Assembly: GCA_008080745.1 (NCBI GenBank) | Contig: SHMX01000004.1 | Span: forward strand, 124,001 to 188,000 | From: Candidatus Thorarchaeota archaeon | Lineage (GTDB): Archaea > Asgardarchaeota > Thorarchaeia > Thorarchaeales > Thorarchaeaceae | Direction: 5' to 3' | Length of the DNA stretch: 64,000 bases | In this document: piece after piece, positions 47,145 to 55,197 of the stretch | How the letters are laid out: the number at the start of each line of letters is the position of its first letter | How positions within the stretch are numbered: position 1 is the stretch's first letter | The notes under the pieces: generated by a model | Seen by the model: only the letters and a program-made list of their open reading frames with translations | The model's database searches: none | What the model was told of the DNA's origin: nothing | Position numbers and translations under genes: made by a program

Positions 47145-47597
47145 TTACAGCCCACTACATTGTTCTGGGAATTTCCCTGATTCTTGGAATTCCTTGAAAC
47201 AACTTAGCCACTTTGGCATTCTCGGTCCCTCTCTCATGAATTTCAGAAATTCAGTCAGACAAGCAATAGTTTCTCTATGAGCTACATGTTCAATTTCGCA
47301 AGCATCGAGATTTGCTATCTCATCACCAATACCCAGGAGTAAGAGGAAATCATAAAGCACCTGAAAACGTTCCTGGATTTTTGAGGCGACTCTAAATCCC
47401 TTTTCTGTAAGATGCACTTCTTGATATGGTTGGTAGTCCACTAGTCCCAGTTTTCGGAGTCTCTGAAGTGCAGTAGTAACGCTTGGTGCCTTGACATTCA
47501 TTGTTTCAGCGATATCACTGACACCAACCGATCCTCTCTCAGTTTCGATGGTATATATTGTCTTAAGATAGTCTTCTAGAGCTTTGGTCATTTCCAT
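47145..47597 (-). CDS. DtxR/MntR-family metal-dependent repressor
   Basis: 150 residues. N-terminal winged helix (ALEDYLKTIYTIE, VSDIAETMNVKAPSVTTALQRL) and the metal-binding/dimerisation domain with DACEIEHVAHRET, which supplies the Glu/His ligands of the family. No C-terminal SH3-like domain, as in MntR. It is the last gene of the feo operon and very probably binds the paired palindromes upstream of feoA when iron is plentiful. Confidence 0.9.
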   Translation of the reverse strand: MEMTKALEDYLKTIYTIETERGSVGVSDIAETMNVKAPSVTTALQRLRKLGLVDYQPYQEVHLTEKGFRVASKIQERFQVLYDFLLLLGIGDEIANLDACEIEHVAHRETIACLTEFLKFMREGPRMPKWLSCFKEFQESGKFPEQCSGL

Positions 47598-47873
47598 TTA
47601 TTGTGCCCTCCTTATCCATTTCAACCCTTTCTCAGTCACAGAAAAAGAAGCACCTTGCATAGTTGTCATTTCTGCACAACCCCTCCTTTGGGGACATGAG
47701 CTACAGGTTCCCTGTTCTTGAATGTTACAGGTGTTACTTCTGAGGTATCCCTTATTAACTAACATTTGTAGCATATCATGAAGAGTTTCAATTTGGACTC
47801 CTAGTTTTTTAGCTAATTCTCTATTAGTCACTAATTCTTCATCTACTATGACTCTGAGTATTTCTCGTAACAT
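47598..47873 (-). CDS. FeoC-like winged-helix protein with cysteine cluster
   Basis: 91 residues. An N-terminal winged helix (TNRELAKKLGVQIETL, MLVNKGYLRS) is followed by a cysteine-rich loop CNIQEQGTCSSCPQRRGC, as in FeoC proteins that may hold an Fe-S cluster. It abuts the DtxR gene (adjacent stop and start). FeoC proteins modulate FeoB; this one is longer than the enterobacterial form. Confidence 0.75.
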   Translation of the reverse strand: MLREILRVIVDEELVTNRELAKKLGVQIETLHDMLQMLVNKGYLRSNTCNIQEQGTCSSCPQRRGCAEMTTMQGASFSVTEKGLKWIRRAQ

Positions 47874-48320
47874 CTAAGTTTCCTCCTTGTGTCTTGTTTT
47901 CAATGGATCAAACGTTTTGGCATAGATGAGTAATACCATTGCAAATGGGAATAACCAAATGGATGGAGTAATGTCCTGCCAAATCGTCCAGCCACTCCAA
48001 TCCTCAAGTTGTAAAAACCATCCAAGTGCATTTGTACCAATTACAATTATCTGAAGAATGAAAATCAGACCTGCAAGAATACTACCTACTAATACAAACG
48101 CATAACCTTCCTCTAGCTTAATTCTCATATGATTTATCCCAGTCAGATAGACCGCACCAACTACAAGAAGCAAAAGTGCTTGAATAGGGTCCAGAGGTAT
48201 ACCGAATACCGGATACTGAATAACAAACAGTATCTCTTGTATAGTCCCAACAACAATATAGAGAAGTCCAATGATTGCTGTTAATAGGGTAAGTCTGTAT
48301 CCATTTCCATTATCCAACAA
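47874..48320 (-). CDS. Small membrane protein of the feo operon
   Basis: 148 residues with four hydrophobic helices (for example LTLLTAIIGLLYIVVGTI and IQALLLLVVGAVYLTGI). It overlaps the end of the FeoB permease gene by 11 bp and is followed directly by the FeoC-like gene, so it is translated with them. No family recognised; a partner of FeoB in the membrane is a reasonable guess from position. Confidence 0.7.
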   Translation of the reverse strand: MLDNGNGYRLTLLTAIIGLLYIVVGTIQEILFVIQYPVFGIPLDPIQALLLLVVGAVYLTGINHMRIKLEEGYAFVLVGSILAGLIFILQIIVIGTNALGWFLQLEDWSGWTIWQDITPSIWLFPFAMVLLIYAKTFDPLKTRHKEET

Positions 48321-49629
48321 AGATCCCTCCTAAGAAAACCACCAATCCTGCCATTAGATATGCTAATACCATCTGATATGAAATAGTGAGTGCAGTCCAT
48401 TTCCACGAGTCGGTTTCGCTTCTAATTGCACCAATAGTTGCGATGCATGGGACATAGAGGAGGACAAAGACCATCAGGGCTAAAGCTGTTACCGGAGAAA
48501 TATTTGCCAACAAAGAGGCGGCAATAGCAGTTTCACTCTGAACTGAGTAGATGATAGCCAATGATTGTACAACTGCTTCTTTAGCCATGAATCCAAAAAT
48601 CAGGGCGACTACTATTCTCCAATCAAATCCTAATGGTGCAAATAGTGGCTGAACAAATTGACCTACAATACTGACAAATGATTCTTGAATCGGCACCCCG
48701 AATCCATTTGGTCCAAATGAAGAAAGTACCCAAATCACAATGCTTCCCGCTAGAAGATACGTTCCTGCCTGTCTAAGGAAAAGAACTCCTCTCTCCCACA
48801 TATGATGTACTGCTCCGTGAAGGGTGGGAACTTGATACATTGAGAGTTCCATGAGCAAAGGTGAGGTCTCTTCTTCAAAGAGGGTTTTCTTGAATATTGA
48901 CGCCATTATAATTGCCATTACGATACCTAGAATATACATCAGAAACACTATAGTTCCAGCTATTGTGGGGAAGAATATTCCTGCAATCAGGACATAGAGG
49001 GGCAAACGGCCTGCACAAGACATCAAGGGACTGACCAGTATTGTTGTGTACCTATTAGCTCTTCCCTCAACCGTTCTTGCTGCCATAACTGCTGCTACAC
49101 TGCATCCAAATCCCAGTAGTAATGGGATAAATGAGCGGCCATGTAATCCCATCTTTACCATCATTCGATCCATTACAAAAGCTGCTCTGGAAAGATATCC
49201 GGTATCCTCTAATATTGATATTGCTAGGTAGAGAAAGAATACAGGAGGGACGAAAGAGAGAATGAATCCAACTCCTGCAATAATTCCATTGCTTAGTAAT
49301 GATGCCAACCAAGGAATTGGAATCTGACTTACCAAATCCCCTAACCAATTAAATGAATTCTGAATAATAACCATGAATACAACGGATGCCTGAAAGGTGA
49401 AGTGGAACATTGCCCACATTATCACCAAGAAAATTGGTATTCCAAGATATTTGTGTAAGAATACCTTATCTAACATATCACTAAGGGTCCATTTCTCCTT
49501 ACCTGGTTCATATGCTTCACATAGAATATCTCCGATTATTCGATATCGCTCGTCAGCCAAAATTATCTGGTTGTCTGAATCGTCAATGAAATCCTCCTCC
49601 AACTCAGTGCTCTGCTCATAGCTAGTCAT
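48310..49629 (-). CDS. feoB: Ferrous iron transporter FeoB, membrane (permease) part
   Basis: The C-terminal half of FeoB as a separate polypeptide (439 residues). Two nucleoside-recognition/gate domains with many membrane helices; conserved stretches include GFGCSVAAVMAARTVE, LMSCAGRLPLYVLIAG and FGFMAKEAVVQSLAIIY. The ATG at 49629 is chosen because GAGGTGG precedes it; the longer reading of the frame has no such support. Its ATG overlaps the stop of the GTPase gene (ATGA), so both halves are made together. Confidence 0.9.
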   Translation of the reverse strand: MTSYEQSTELEEDFIDDSDNQIILADERYRIIGDILCEAYEPGKEKWTLSDMLDKVFLHKYLGIPIFLVIMWAMFHFTFQASVVFMVIIQNSFNWLGDLVSQIPIPWLASLLSNGIIAGVGFILSFVPPVFFLYLAISILEDTGYLSRAAFVMDRMMVKMGLHGRSFIPLLLGFGCSVAAVMAARTVEGRANRYTTILVSPLMSCAGRLPLYVLIAGIFFPTIAGTIVFLMYILGIVMAIIMASIFKKTLFEEETSPLLMELSMYQVPTLHGAVHHMWERGVLFLRQAGTYLLAGSIVIWVLSSFGPNGFGVPIQESFVSIVGQFVQPLFAPLGFDWRIVVALIFGFMAKEAVVQSLAIIYSVQSETAIAASLLANISPVTALALMVFVLLYVPCIATIGAIRSETDSWKWTALTISYQMVLAYLMAGLVVFLGGIFVG

Positions 49630-50435
49630 AGTACCACCTCTAATAATTTGGTCTTGAGAGCAGGATCCTGAATCATCGAGAGGATATCGGGGTCTCGTTC
49701 TAATATTCGCAAGGCAAGCCATCTTGGGGGAAATCTATCCAAGATTTCCCTATCTTCTTCTTCCAACATTCCAACAATTATCTTTAGCTTTCTTTCAATT
49801 GAGGTGTCGTATTTGATGGATGGTGGTTTCAATCTTTCATATTGACCATGATGGTGATATTTGGGATGGTAGTGTAGGTGGTCATCAGATTCACCATCAC
49901 CCGGGGGATGTATTGCCCCTGAACCATCACGCTCAAGAATCTCAACCGGTACTGCTTGGAGAATTGTTTTCTTCAACTCTTCCATTCCTTTCTTCTTGGT
50001 CGCTGTGGTTGTGACTACTGGTGCTTTGAGTATCTTAGAAAGTTTATCCGCATCAATCCTGTCTCCCTTTGCTTGGACTACATCTTGCATATTCAAAACT
50101 ACCACAAGATTGACTTGATATTCAATGAGAAGCAATGTAAGGTAGAGGTTTCGTTCTAGTTGACCTGCATTTACAATATCCACCACTACATCTGGTCTAT
50201 GGTCGATGAGATACTCTCTAGCAACCCTCTCATCATCAGAGAGTGCATTAAGACTATAAACACCGGGGAGATCAACAACCTCAAATTCGTATCCTTTGTA
50301 TACGTAATATCCTTCTTTCTTTTCTACCGTTTTTCCCGGCCAATTCCCAGTATGTTGACGCGAACCTGTTAGATTGTTGAAGATAACTGATTTCCCAACG
50401 TTTGGATTACCTATTAGTGCAACTTTAATCTTCAT
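49626..50435 (-). CDS. feoB: Ferrous iron transporter FeoB, GTPase part
   Basis: 269-residue soluble half of a split FeoB. G1 GNPNVGKS, G2/switch region around TGNWPGKTVEKKEG, G3 DLPGVYSL, G4-like NMQD (NKxD variant usual in FeoB) are present. After the G domain there is a His-rich insertion (HLHYHPKYHHHGQYE, about residues 203-217) before the helical guanine-dissociation region. In most organisms FeoB is one polypeptide; here it is cut at the junction with the membrane part. Confidence 0.9.
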   Translation of the reverse strand: MKIKVALIGNPNVGKSVIFNNLTGSRQHTGNWPGKTVEKKEGYYVYKGYEFEVVDLPGVYSLNALSDDERVAREYLIDHRPDVVVDIVNAGQLERNLYLTLLLIEYQVNLVVVLNMQDVVQAKGDRIDADKLSKILKAPVVTTTATKKKGMEELKKTILQAVPVEILERDGSGAIHPPGDGESDDHLHYHPKYHHHGQYERLKPPSIKYDTSIERKLKIIVGMLEEEDREILDRFPPRWLALRILERDPDILSMIQDPALKTKLLEVVL

Positions 50436-50441
50436 ACAGTC

Positions 50442-50807
50442 TCACCTACAGCTCTTTACGAGTAACCTTCTTGCGAGTTTCTGACCAAGAGCTATTCTTG
50501 TCCCTCTGACTTCTACTAAAACAGGACCACTTGTTCCTCCATGCACAACCTCAAAGGAACAACCTTTAGTCAATCCAAGATCTAGTAATCTCTGCATAAT
50601 CTGTCTATCTTCTTGATCTGTAATGCTTTTGTGCGGACAAGGTTCTTCCCTCCCATGTCGTCTACCAAATCCTCTCTTTCTTCTATGATGTCGAAATGGA
50701 TGTCTTCTACCTGGAAGGCTTTCAATTCCAACCAATTGACATTCTTTTCCAGATGGTACTTGTGTTAGTGGTTTTATTTCTGATTTTTCTGTCCCTTTCA
50801 CGTCCAA
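50442..50807 (-). CDS. feoA: FeoA-like protein with His/Arg-rich insertion
   Basis: 121 residues. The C-terminal SH3-like FeoA fold is clear (RLLDLGLTKGCSFEVVHGG, PVLVEVRGTRIALGQKLAR). Between the first strand (GKECQLVGIES) and that part lies an insertion of ~30 residues rich in His, Arg and Cys (RRHPFRHHRRKRGFGRRHG). First gene of the operon; the next starts six bases later. It is probably required for FeoB activity; the insert may bind metal. Confidence 0.85.
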   Translation of the reverse strand: MDVKGTEKSEIKPLTQVPSGKECQLVGIESLPGRRHPFRHHRRKRGFGRRHGREEPCPHKSITDQEDRQIMQRLLDLGLTKGCSFEVVHGGTSGPVLVEVRGTRIALGQKLARRLLVKSCR

Positions 50808-50855
50808 ATAATCAACCTCCCTTTTGGTCTGGACTTGCGTGTGACAGACGCAAAA

Positions 50856-50903
50856 TGTTAGACTAGTCTAACATTTGTTAGCTTAATCTAACTTATAAAA
50901 CTT
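50856..50903 (-). promoter_or_regulatory. feo promoter with two DtxR-type operators
   Basis: A perfect 18-bp palindrome TGTTAGACTAGTCTAACA (50856-50873) and a second, imperfect one TGTTAGCTTAATCTAACT (50876-50893). Both have the core TTAG-N6-CTAA, like DtxR/IdeR/MntR boxes, and their centres are 20 bp apart (two helical turns, same face). On the minus strand TTTTATAAG (about 50892-50900) is the TATA box, so the operators cover the expected start point. The DtxR-type gene at the end of the operon is the likely ligand, giving iron-dependent self-regulation. Confidence 0.85.
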
Positions 50904-51036
50904 ATTACATAGGTCAATTCTAATATCCCACAATCAATTCAAGGATAGATAATATTGATATGGTTTTAATCCTGAGAATGAACCGGATTAGATACGCTCT
51001 GATTCTCTATATCCTATATTTAGGAGAAGGTTTCAA

Positions 51037-53388
51037 TTGGATGTAACGCGAGAACGAATAGAAAAGACACTTCTTGGTATTAAAAATAGAATTATTACTC
51101 TTCGGATGACAGCTCTGGACAAGGAAAAATTTGATTACCATTCAGCAATTGCAGCCATTTTCAAAGAAAACTACGAAATAAAAAAGAGGATTCGAATTGG
51201 ACTGAGAATGGTCGATGAACTAAAACCGGAGTTATCAGAACCTGAAATTCAAGAGTTGATTGAAACCTTCTGGAATCTTGATGATGAACGTTCATTTCAG
51301 AGCAGAAGTGCATGGATTCGAGCTATAAAAGGAAGAAAGAGGTCTCTAGGTGATGAAACTTATGAGGAGCGTCGCAAACGTCAAGAGCTACTGAAAAAGA
51401 GGAAACAGAAAGCAGATAAGATCCGTGGTTTTGAAAGCGAGTCCAAATTTGATGAGGCTGAATCTATTGAATCGGATGAATTTGTATCTCATATATCCGC
51501 AATACCTGCTGAATTTGGGGTTGATGCTGCGGGATATGCAGCAGTTGCCTCCTCTGTTGTAACCCGTTATGATGGACAAGAAGTTGATATGGACGAGGCT
51601 GCAATCTCTGAGGAGATTTTTGTTTATGGTAACCTTGATCTCGTTGGAAACAAATTTGTATACAGTCTTACAGTAAAAAGTGTAAGCGAATCTGTTCTCA
51701 CAAATATAACCTGTACAATCGTAGCATATCCTCGCGATTGTATGAAACTTGCAAGTGAACCGGTAAGATCTACGTCACGACTAGATGCTGGTGGATTCTT
51801 TTCTGAGAGTTTCATATTCCATCCATCAAAAGATTGTGTAGAGGGGAAGATAGTAGCAGTCGTTTCATTTATCGATGCCAAAGATAATCTCTATACAGTT
51901 CAGGTAGAACCGTACATTATCAGATCTGTATGTGATTTACTCCGGCCTGTTGAGTCTTCTACAAAAGAGTTTCAAGGCATCTTCGAGACCCTTGTTGGTG
52001 GTACAGATGATATCGAGCTAGGTTGGAATGCTGATGTACTACTTGAGAAAGCTGAAAAGGTACTTCCAGCCATGAATTTCTATTTAGTTGATGTCGAACG
52101 CAAGATTGTGGGAGATCAGATCATTGGTAGTATCAGAGGGTTTGCTTTAGGCAAGTACACTGAAAAGAGAGTCGCAGTTTTAATCAGTGTAGTTGGGGAT
52201 GTTGACGAAGCGAGGTCTCGTGCTCAGGTAGAAGTCGTGGGTGATGATGAAGCTATGCTTCCAACAACTATGAGCGAAATAGCTGAGAAGATTGATGCCT
52301 GGATTTGTATGAAATGTGGTGCGCGATTGAATCCTGATCAGGTCATGGAGCTGGAGGCTGGTGGTACTCTTGATTGTCGCTACTGCTCGTCCATTCTAAC
52401 ATTAGACCTCTACATGCGTGGTGACAAAAAACCCAAATCTAAGATTCGAGAAGAACCTTCTGCAATAGGCCGTTCGGGTGAAATGAGTTCATTATCCGAG
52501 CTTACACCAGATAACCCTAGTGTACCAAAAACGAGAGGAAAGATTCAGTATGAGGGAATTGATCTTGATACTATCTCTGGGGTTTCAGTGCTTCGTGGAT
52601 GTGAGATTGTTGGTAATCAATTCCATTATAAAGTTAAAGTCAAGAATGACAGTCCTTATGTCATTACCAATGTGGCTGTAACTATCGTCGGATATCCAGA
52701 GGATTGTTTAACTCTCCCTGGAGAATCTGCTAAAATTCTATCTAGAATTGAAGTAGGTGGATTCCGTTCGCCTGGGTTCATTCTTATACCAACGAAGGAT
52801 TGTGTAAGAGGAAAAATAGTTGCAAGTGTTAGTTTCATCGACTACAAAGATAGAGTGCATTCAGTGCACACGAAACCCTACGTGATCCGCTCCGTTTGTG
52901 ATTTACTAACTCCTGTCGAGATGAAGACTACAGAATTTGAAAAAACTCTGGAATGTTTAGAGTCTGCAGAACAGGATTTTGAGGTAAGTTGGTCACCTGA
53001 ATTGGTTTTCAAGAAAACTATGTCTATGGTGATTCACAAGAATTTCCATATTGTTGATAATAGGACTGAAGTGCAAGAAGGCGAATTTACTGGAACTATA
53101 CGAGGTTCTGCAAAGGGAAAATATACTGAAAAAGAGATTGGAATTGTTATCACTGTTTCAGGGAAACAAAAGGGGCGAAAAGCATTGGTTAAAGTCAAGA
53201 CAATGGGTGAGGATGTAGCAATGCTTCCAACAACCATAGAGGAGTTGGGAGAACATATTGACTCATGGGATTGTCTTAGGTGTGGATGCAAACTTTCAGC
53301 AGACCAAGTAGTTCAGCTCAAGCTTCAGAAACCCATTCAGTGCAGTCACTGTGGACACACAATGTCCTTAGAGCTGTATCTAGGATAG
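51037..53388 (+). CDS. Internally duplicated beta-sandwich / zinc-ribbon protein
   Basis: 783 residues; TTG start supported by AGGAGAAGG six bases upstream. Residues 1-150 are helical and charged. Then a ~270-residue unit occurs twice (about residues 185-470 and 510-783): a beta-sandwich with the shared pattern I(V)GYPEDC...L..GGF...F...P(S/T)KDCV.GKIVA.VSFID, ending VIRSVCDLL.PVE; an alpha/beta part (NFYLVD, GKYTEK, AMLPTT); and a CxxC...CxxC zinc ribbon (CMKCGA...CRYCSS and CLRCGC...CSHCGH). The sandwich-then-platform order recalls the appendage domains of adaptins and gamma-COP, but this is a fold-level guess. Function unknown. Confidence 0.7.
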   Translation: MDVTRERIEKTLLGIKNRIITLRMTALDKEKFDYHSAIAAIFKENYEIKKRIRIGLRMVDELKPELSEPEIQELIETFWNLDDERSFQSRSAWIRAIKGRKRSLGDETYEERRKRQELLKKRKQKADKIRGFESESKFDEAESIESDEFVSHISAIPAEFGVDAAGYAAVASSVVTRYDGQEVDMDEAAISEEIFVYGNLDLVGNKFVYSLTVKSVSESVLTNITCTIVAYPRDCMKLASEPVRSTSRLDAGGFFSESFIFHPSKDCVEGKIVAVVSFIDAKDNLYTVQVEPYIIRSVCDLLRPVESSTKEFQGIFETLVGGTDDIELGWNADVLLEKAEKVLPAMNFYLVDVERKIVGDQIIGSIRGFALGKYTEKRVAVLISVVGDVDEARSRAQVEVVGDDEAMLPTTMSEIAEKIDAWICMKCGARLNPDQVMELEAGGTLDCRYCSSILTLDLYMRGDKKPKSKIREEPSAIGRSGEMSSLSELTPDNPSVPKTRGKIQYEGIDLDTISGVSVLRGCEIVGNQFHYKVKVKNDSPYVITNVAVTIVGYPEDCLTLPGESAKILSRIEVGGFRSPGFILIPTKDCVRGKIVASVSFIDYKDRVHSVHTKPYVIRSVCDLLTPVEMKTTEFEKTLECLESAEQDFEVSWSPELVFKKTMSMVIHKNFHIVDNRTEVQEGEFTGTIRGSAKGKYTEKEIGIVITVSGKQKGRKALVKVKTMGEDVAMLPTTIEELGEHIDSWDCLRCGCKLSADQVVQLKLQKPIQCSHCGHTMSLELYLG

Positions 53389-53459
53389 GATAACATCCCA
53401 AAGAGGTCAAACCGCAACCGTTACATATTGAGAAGCACCTTCTCAGAGTGGGGAAACGA

Positions 53460-54857
53460 ATGTCGTACCATAAGACACCACTAAAGTATGGCAGTGTTGT
53501 GATTGATGAATTTATTCCATCAAACCTCACTGATGTAACTGTACTCAAGATTGGAGAGTTCAAACCTGATTTTGATGATTTTATAGTAAAACTCAATGAG
53601 GCATTGGACAATCCAATTGACTCTAGACCATTTGACGAATTAGTCAGGGAAGTCTATGAGAAAGGAAATACCATTATGATTATTGTTGATGACAATACTC
53701 GACCCAATGTTCATACTCGAGCTATTCTTCCTGTTTTAATGGAACGCCTTCTCTCATTAGGTGTTGAAAGAGATGACATCAAGATTATCATCGCAAGCGG
53801 ATCTCACAAACCCCCCAATCAAGATCAGATTCAATCCAAGATCCTTGGTGATGAGATATATGAACGATGGAAAGACAACGTGCTCATTCATAGCTGTGAT
53901 GAAGGTAATATCGAATTTGGAACAACTTCTATGGGATCTCCGATTCATATAGACAAACGGGTTCTTGATGCCAGTCTAATCATTCCCTTAAGCGATAGTG
54001 AATATCATTACTTTGCCGGTCAGGCTGGAACTGTCAAACTGTTCTGTCCGGGTGTAGCAGGAAGAGAAACCATACGTGTTAATCATCCTCGAATGTTTGA
54101 TTTGGAGAAGGGATTTGTTGAGGGTTGTAGACTTGGAAATACCGATGGTAATCCTGTAATTCAGGATATGATTGAGATTGCGAAACGTGTCAAAAAAGAC
54201 CTTCCTATGTTCTGCATCGATACCATTGTACATCATGGTGATATCGTCTACGTACAAGCCGGAGACCTCATTGCCTGTCATGAAGCTGCGAAGGAACCTC
54301 TGAAGGAACTTAGGGTTGTTGAAGTTGAGGAACCTGGTGACCTTGTCTTTGTATCTGTAGGTGAACTTGGCCTTAATCTATACCAAGCAGGAAAGGGCGT
54401 TCATGCTGCATGGAATGCAGTTCGTCATGATTTGAAAGGTTGGATTGTTCTCCTTGCTCCTTGTGAAGATGGAATTGGCAGTGCAGCCTATGCTGAGGCT
54501 ATGGAAGCAGCAAAGGATATGATGGTTCAAGACGCTCTAAGATTCGTTATTCAGACGTATGGATCTGAGAAAACCTTCAAGATTGGAAATCAGAAACCCC
54601 CTGACCTCTTTAGAATTCTGCTTGACGTTGCCGAGGAAAGCATCAAAGTTGTCACTCAACTGACACCGGAAGAACTTAGGATATACCGGATGGAGGCATG
54701 TAATCCAAATACTCCAGAGGATAGCCAAAGAGTACTTAGAGAGCTAGTCCAACGGTACATTGATGAATCGGGTAATCCAAATCCCAAAATTTACGTCTTG
54801 GATGATCCTGGTCTCCTGATTGAGGTAGAAAAACAGAAAGAAATTGCTAGGGTATGA
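53460..54857 (+). CDS. LarA-type (lactate racemase family) protein
   Basis: About 465 residues. Family motifs: DDNTRPN (DDxTRP), IASGSHKPP, and YHYFAGQAGTVKLFCPG, which contain the histidines and lysine that hold the nickel-pincer cofactor in LarA; HPRMFDLEKGF follows. Substrate could be lactate or another 2-hydroxy acid. ATG 53460 is preferred (GTGGGG six bases upstream). No larB/C/E genes are adjacent. The stop codon TGA is supplied by the mobile element inserted at its 3' end; without the element the gene would end with the same residues (GGT GTA G gives ...AR V stop). Confidence 0.85.
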   Translation: MSYHKTPLKYGSVVIDEFIPSNLTDVTVLKIGEFKPDFDDFIVKLNEALDNPIDSRPFDELVREVYEKGNTIMIIVDDNTRPNVHTRAILPVLMERLLSLGVERDDIKIIIASGSHKPPNQDQIQSKILGDEIYERWKDNVLIHSCDEGNIEFGTTSMGSPIHIDKRVLDASLIIPLSDSEYHYFAGQAGTVKLFCPGVAGRETIRVNHPRMFDLEKGFVEGCRLGNTDGNPVIQDMIEIAKRVKKDLPMFCIDTIVHHGDIVYVQAGDLIACHEAAKEPLKELRVVEVEEPGDLVFVSVGELGLNLYQAGKGVHAAWNAVRHDLKGWIVLLAPCEDGIGSAAYAEAMEAAKDMMVQDALRFVIQTYGSEKTFKIGNQKPPDLFRILLDVAEESIKVVTQLTPEELRIYRMEACNPNTPEDSQRVLRELVQRYIDESGNPNPKIYVLDDPGLLIEVEKQKEIARV

Positions 54858-55164
54858 AACAGCTGATCAAAACGTGGACAAGCTTGGACATATATCAATC
54901 GACTCTTTGATATATTGACCTGTATACGGTATCCCCTGCAGCTCGGCTATCGGGAGTGTATACCTAGACCATCAGAAGAGGGGGGTTATTAGGAATCATA
55001 TCTAAGACAGGTATGCCGCCGTGAGTTGCACGGAGGCATAAAACGCCTGTGAAGAGGAAGTAAGACAACACCAGTCCTCTGTGACCAGTGATGCAACCTC
55101 GATGAAGCAGGAAACAGACAGCAGATGAGGACACCTGTCCACCTTTGTCCAAGTTCTGTGCAAC
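54851..55164 (+). mobile_element. 314-bp GGT-bounded element with tnpB remnant, copy 2
   Basis: Same ends as the 187-bp elements: left GGGTATGAAACAGCTG followed by TGGACA-N4-TGGACA (from 54876), right TGTCCA-N4-TGTCCA followed after nine bases by AACGGT (to 55167). GGT at 54851-54853 and 55165-55167. The interior differs from the small copies: it has a GTATAC-armed hairpin (about 54921-54963), a long stem ACAGG..ATGCC..CCGTG / CACGG..GGCAT..CCTGT (about 55006-55050) and the tail of a tnpB-like frame. It is inserted at the very end of the larA-type gene, upstream of that gene's terminator. Confidence 0.75.
55006..55128 (+). pseudogene. tnpB: Decayed tnpB 3' end
   Basis: In one frame the sequence reads DRYAAVSCTEA, stop, NACEEEV ... 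SVTSDATSMKQETDSR, stop. 'DRD-x-A-A-x-N' and a C-terminal 'S-M-K-Q-E' are hallmarks of TnpB (IS605/IS607-type RNA-guided nuclease) C-termini. Only the last ~40 codons remain and they hold an in-frame stop. In intact elements this same stretch is also the source of the guide-RNA scaffold, and the stems noted in the element fit that, but no nuclease is present here. Confidence 0.5.
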
Positions 55165-55170
55165 GGTGTA

Positions 55171-55187
55171 GTGGGTTTTTTACCCAC
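55171..55187. terminator. Hairpin between larA-type gene and cysS
   Basis: GTGGGT / ACCCAC stem with a five-T loop, between two convergent genes. It was originally immediately after the larA-type stop; the 314-bp element now separates them. Confidence 0.6.
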
Positions 55188-55197
55188 CTCCCCTATC

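Noticed and set aside
54964-55187. Minus-strand frames of about 60 residues across the 314-bp element
   Set aside because: They run antisense to the element, lack ribosome sites and resemble no protein.
54858-55197. SRP RNA or RNase P RNA gene in the structured spacer
   Set aside because: The stems and an AGCAG/GGAA-like patch looked suggestive, but the SRP helix 8 and RNase P core signatures do not fit. The region is explained as an element with a tnpB tail.
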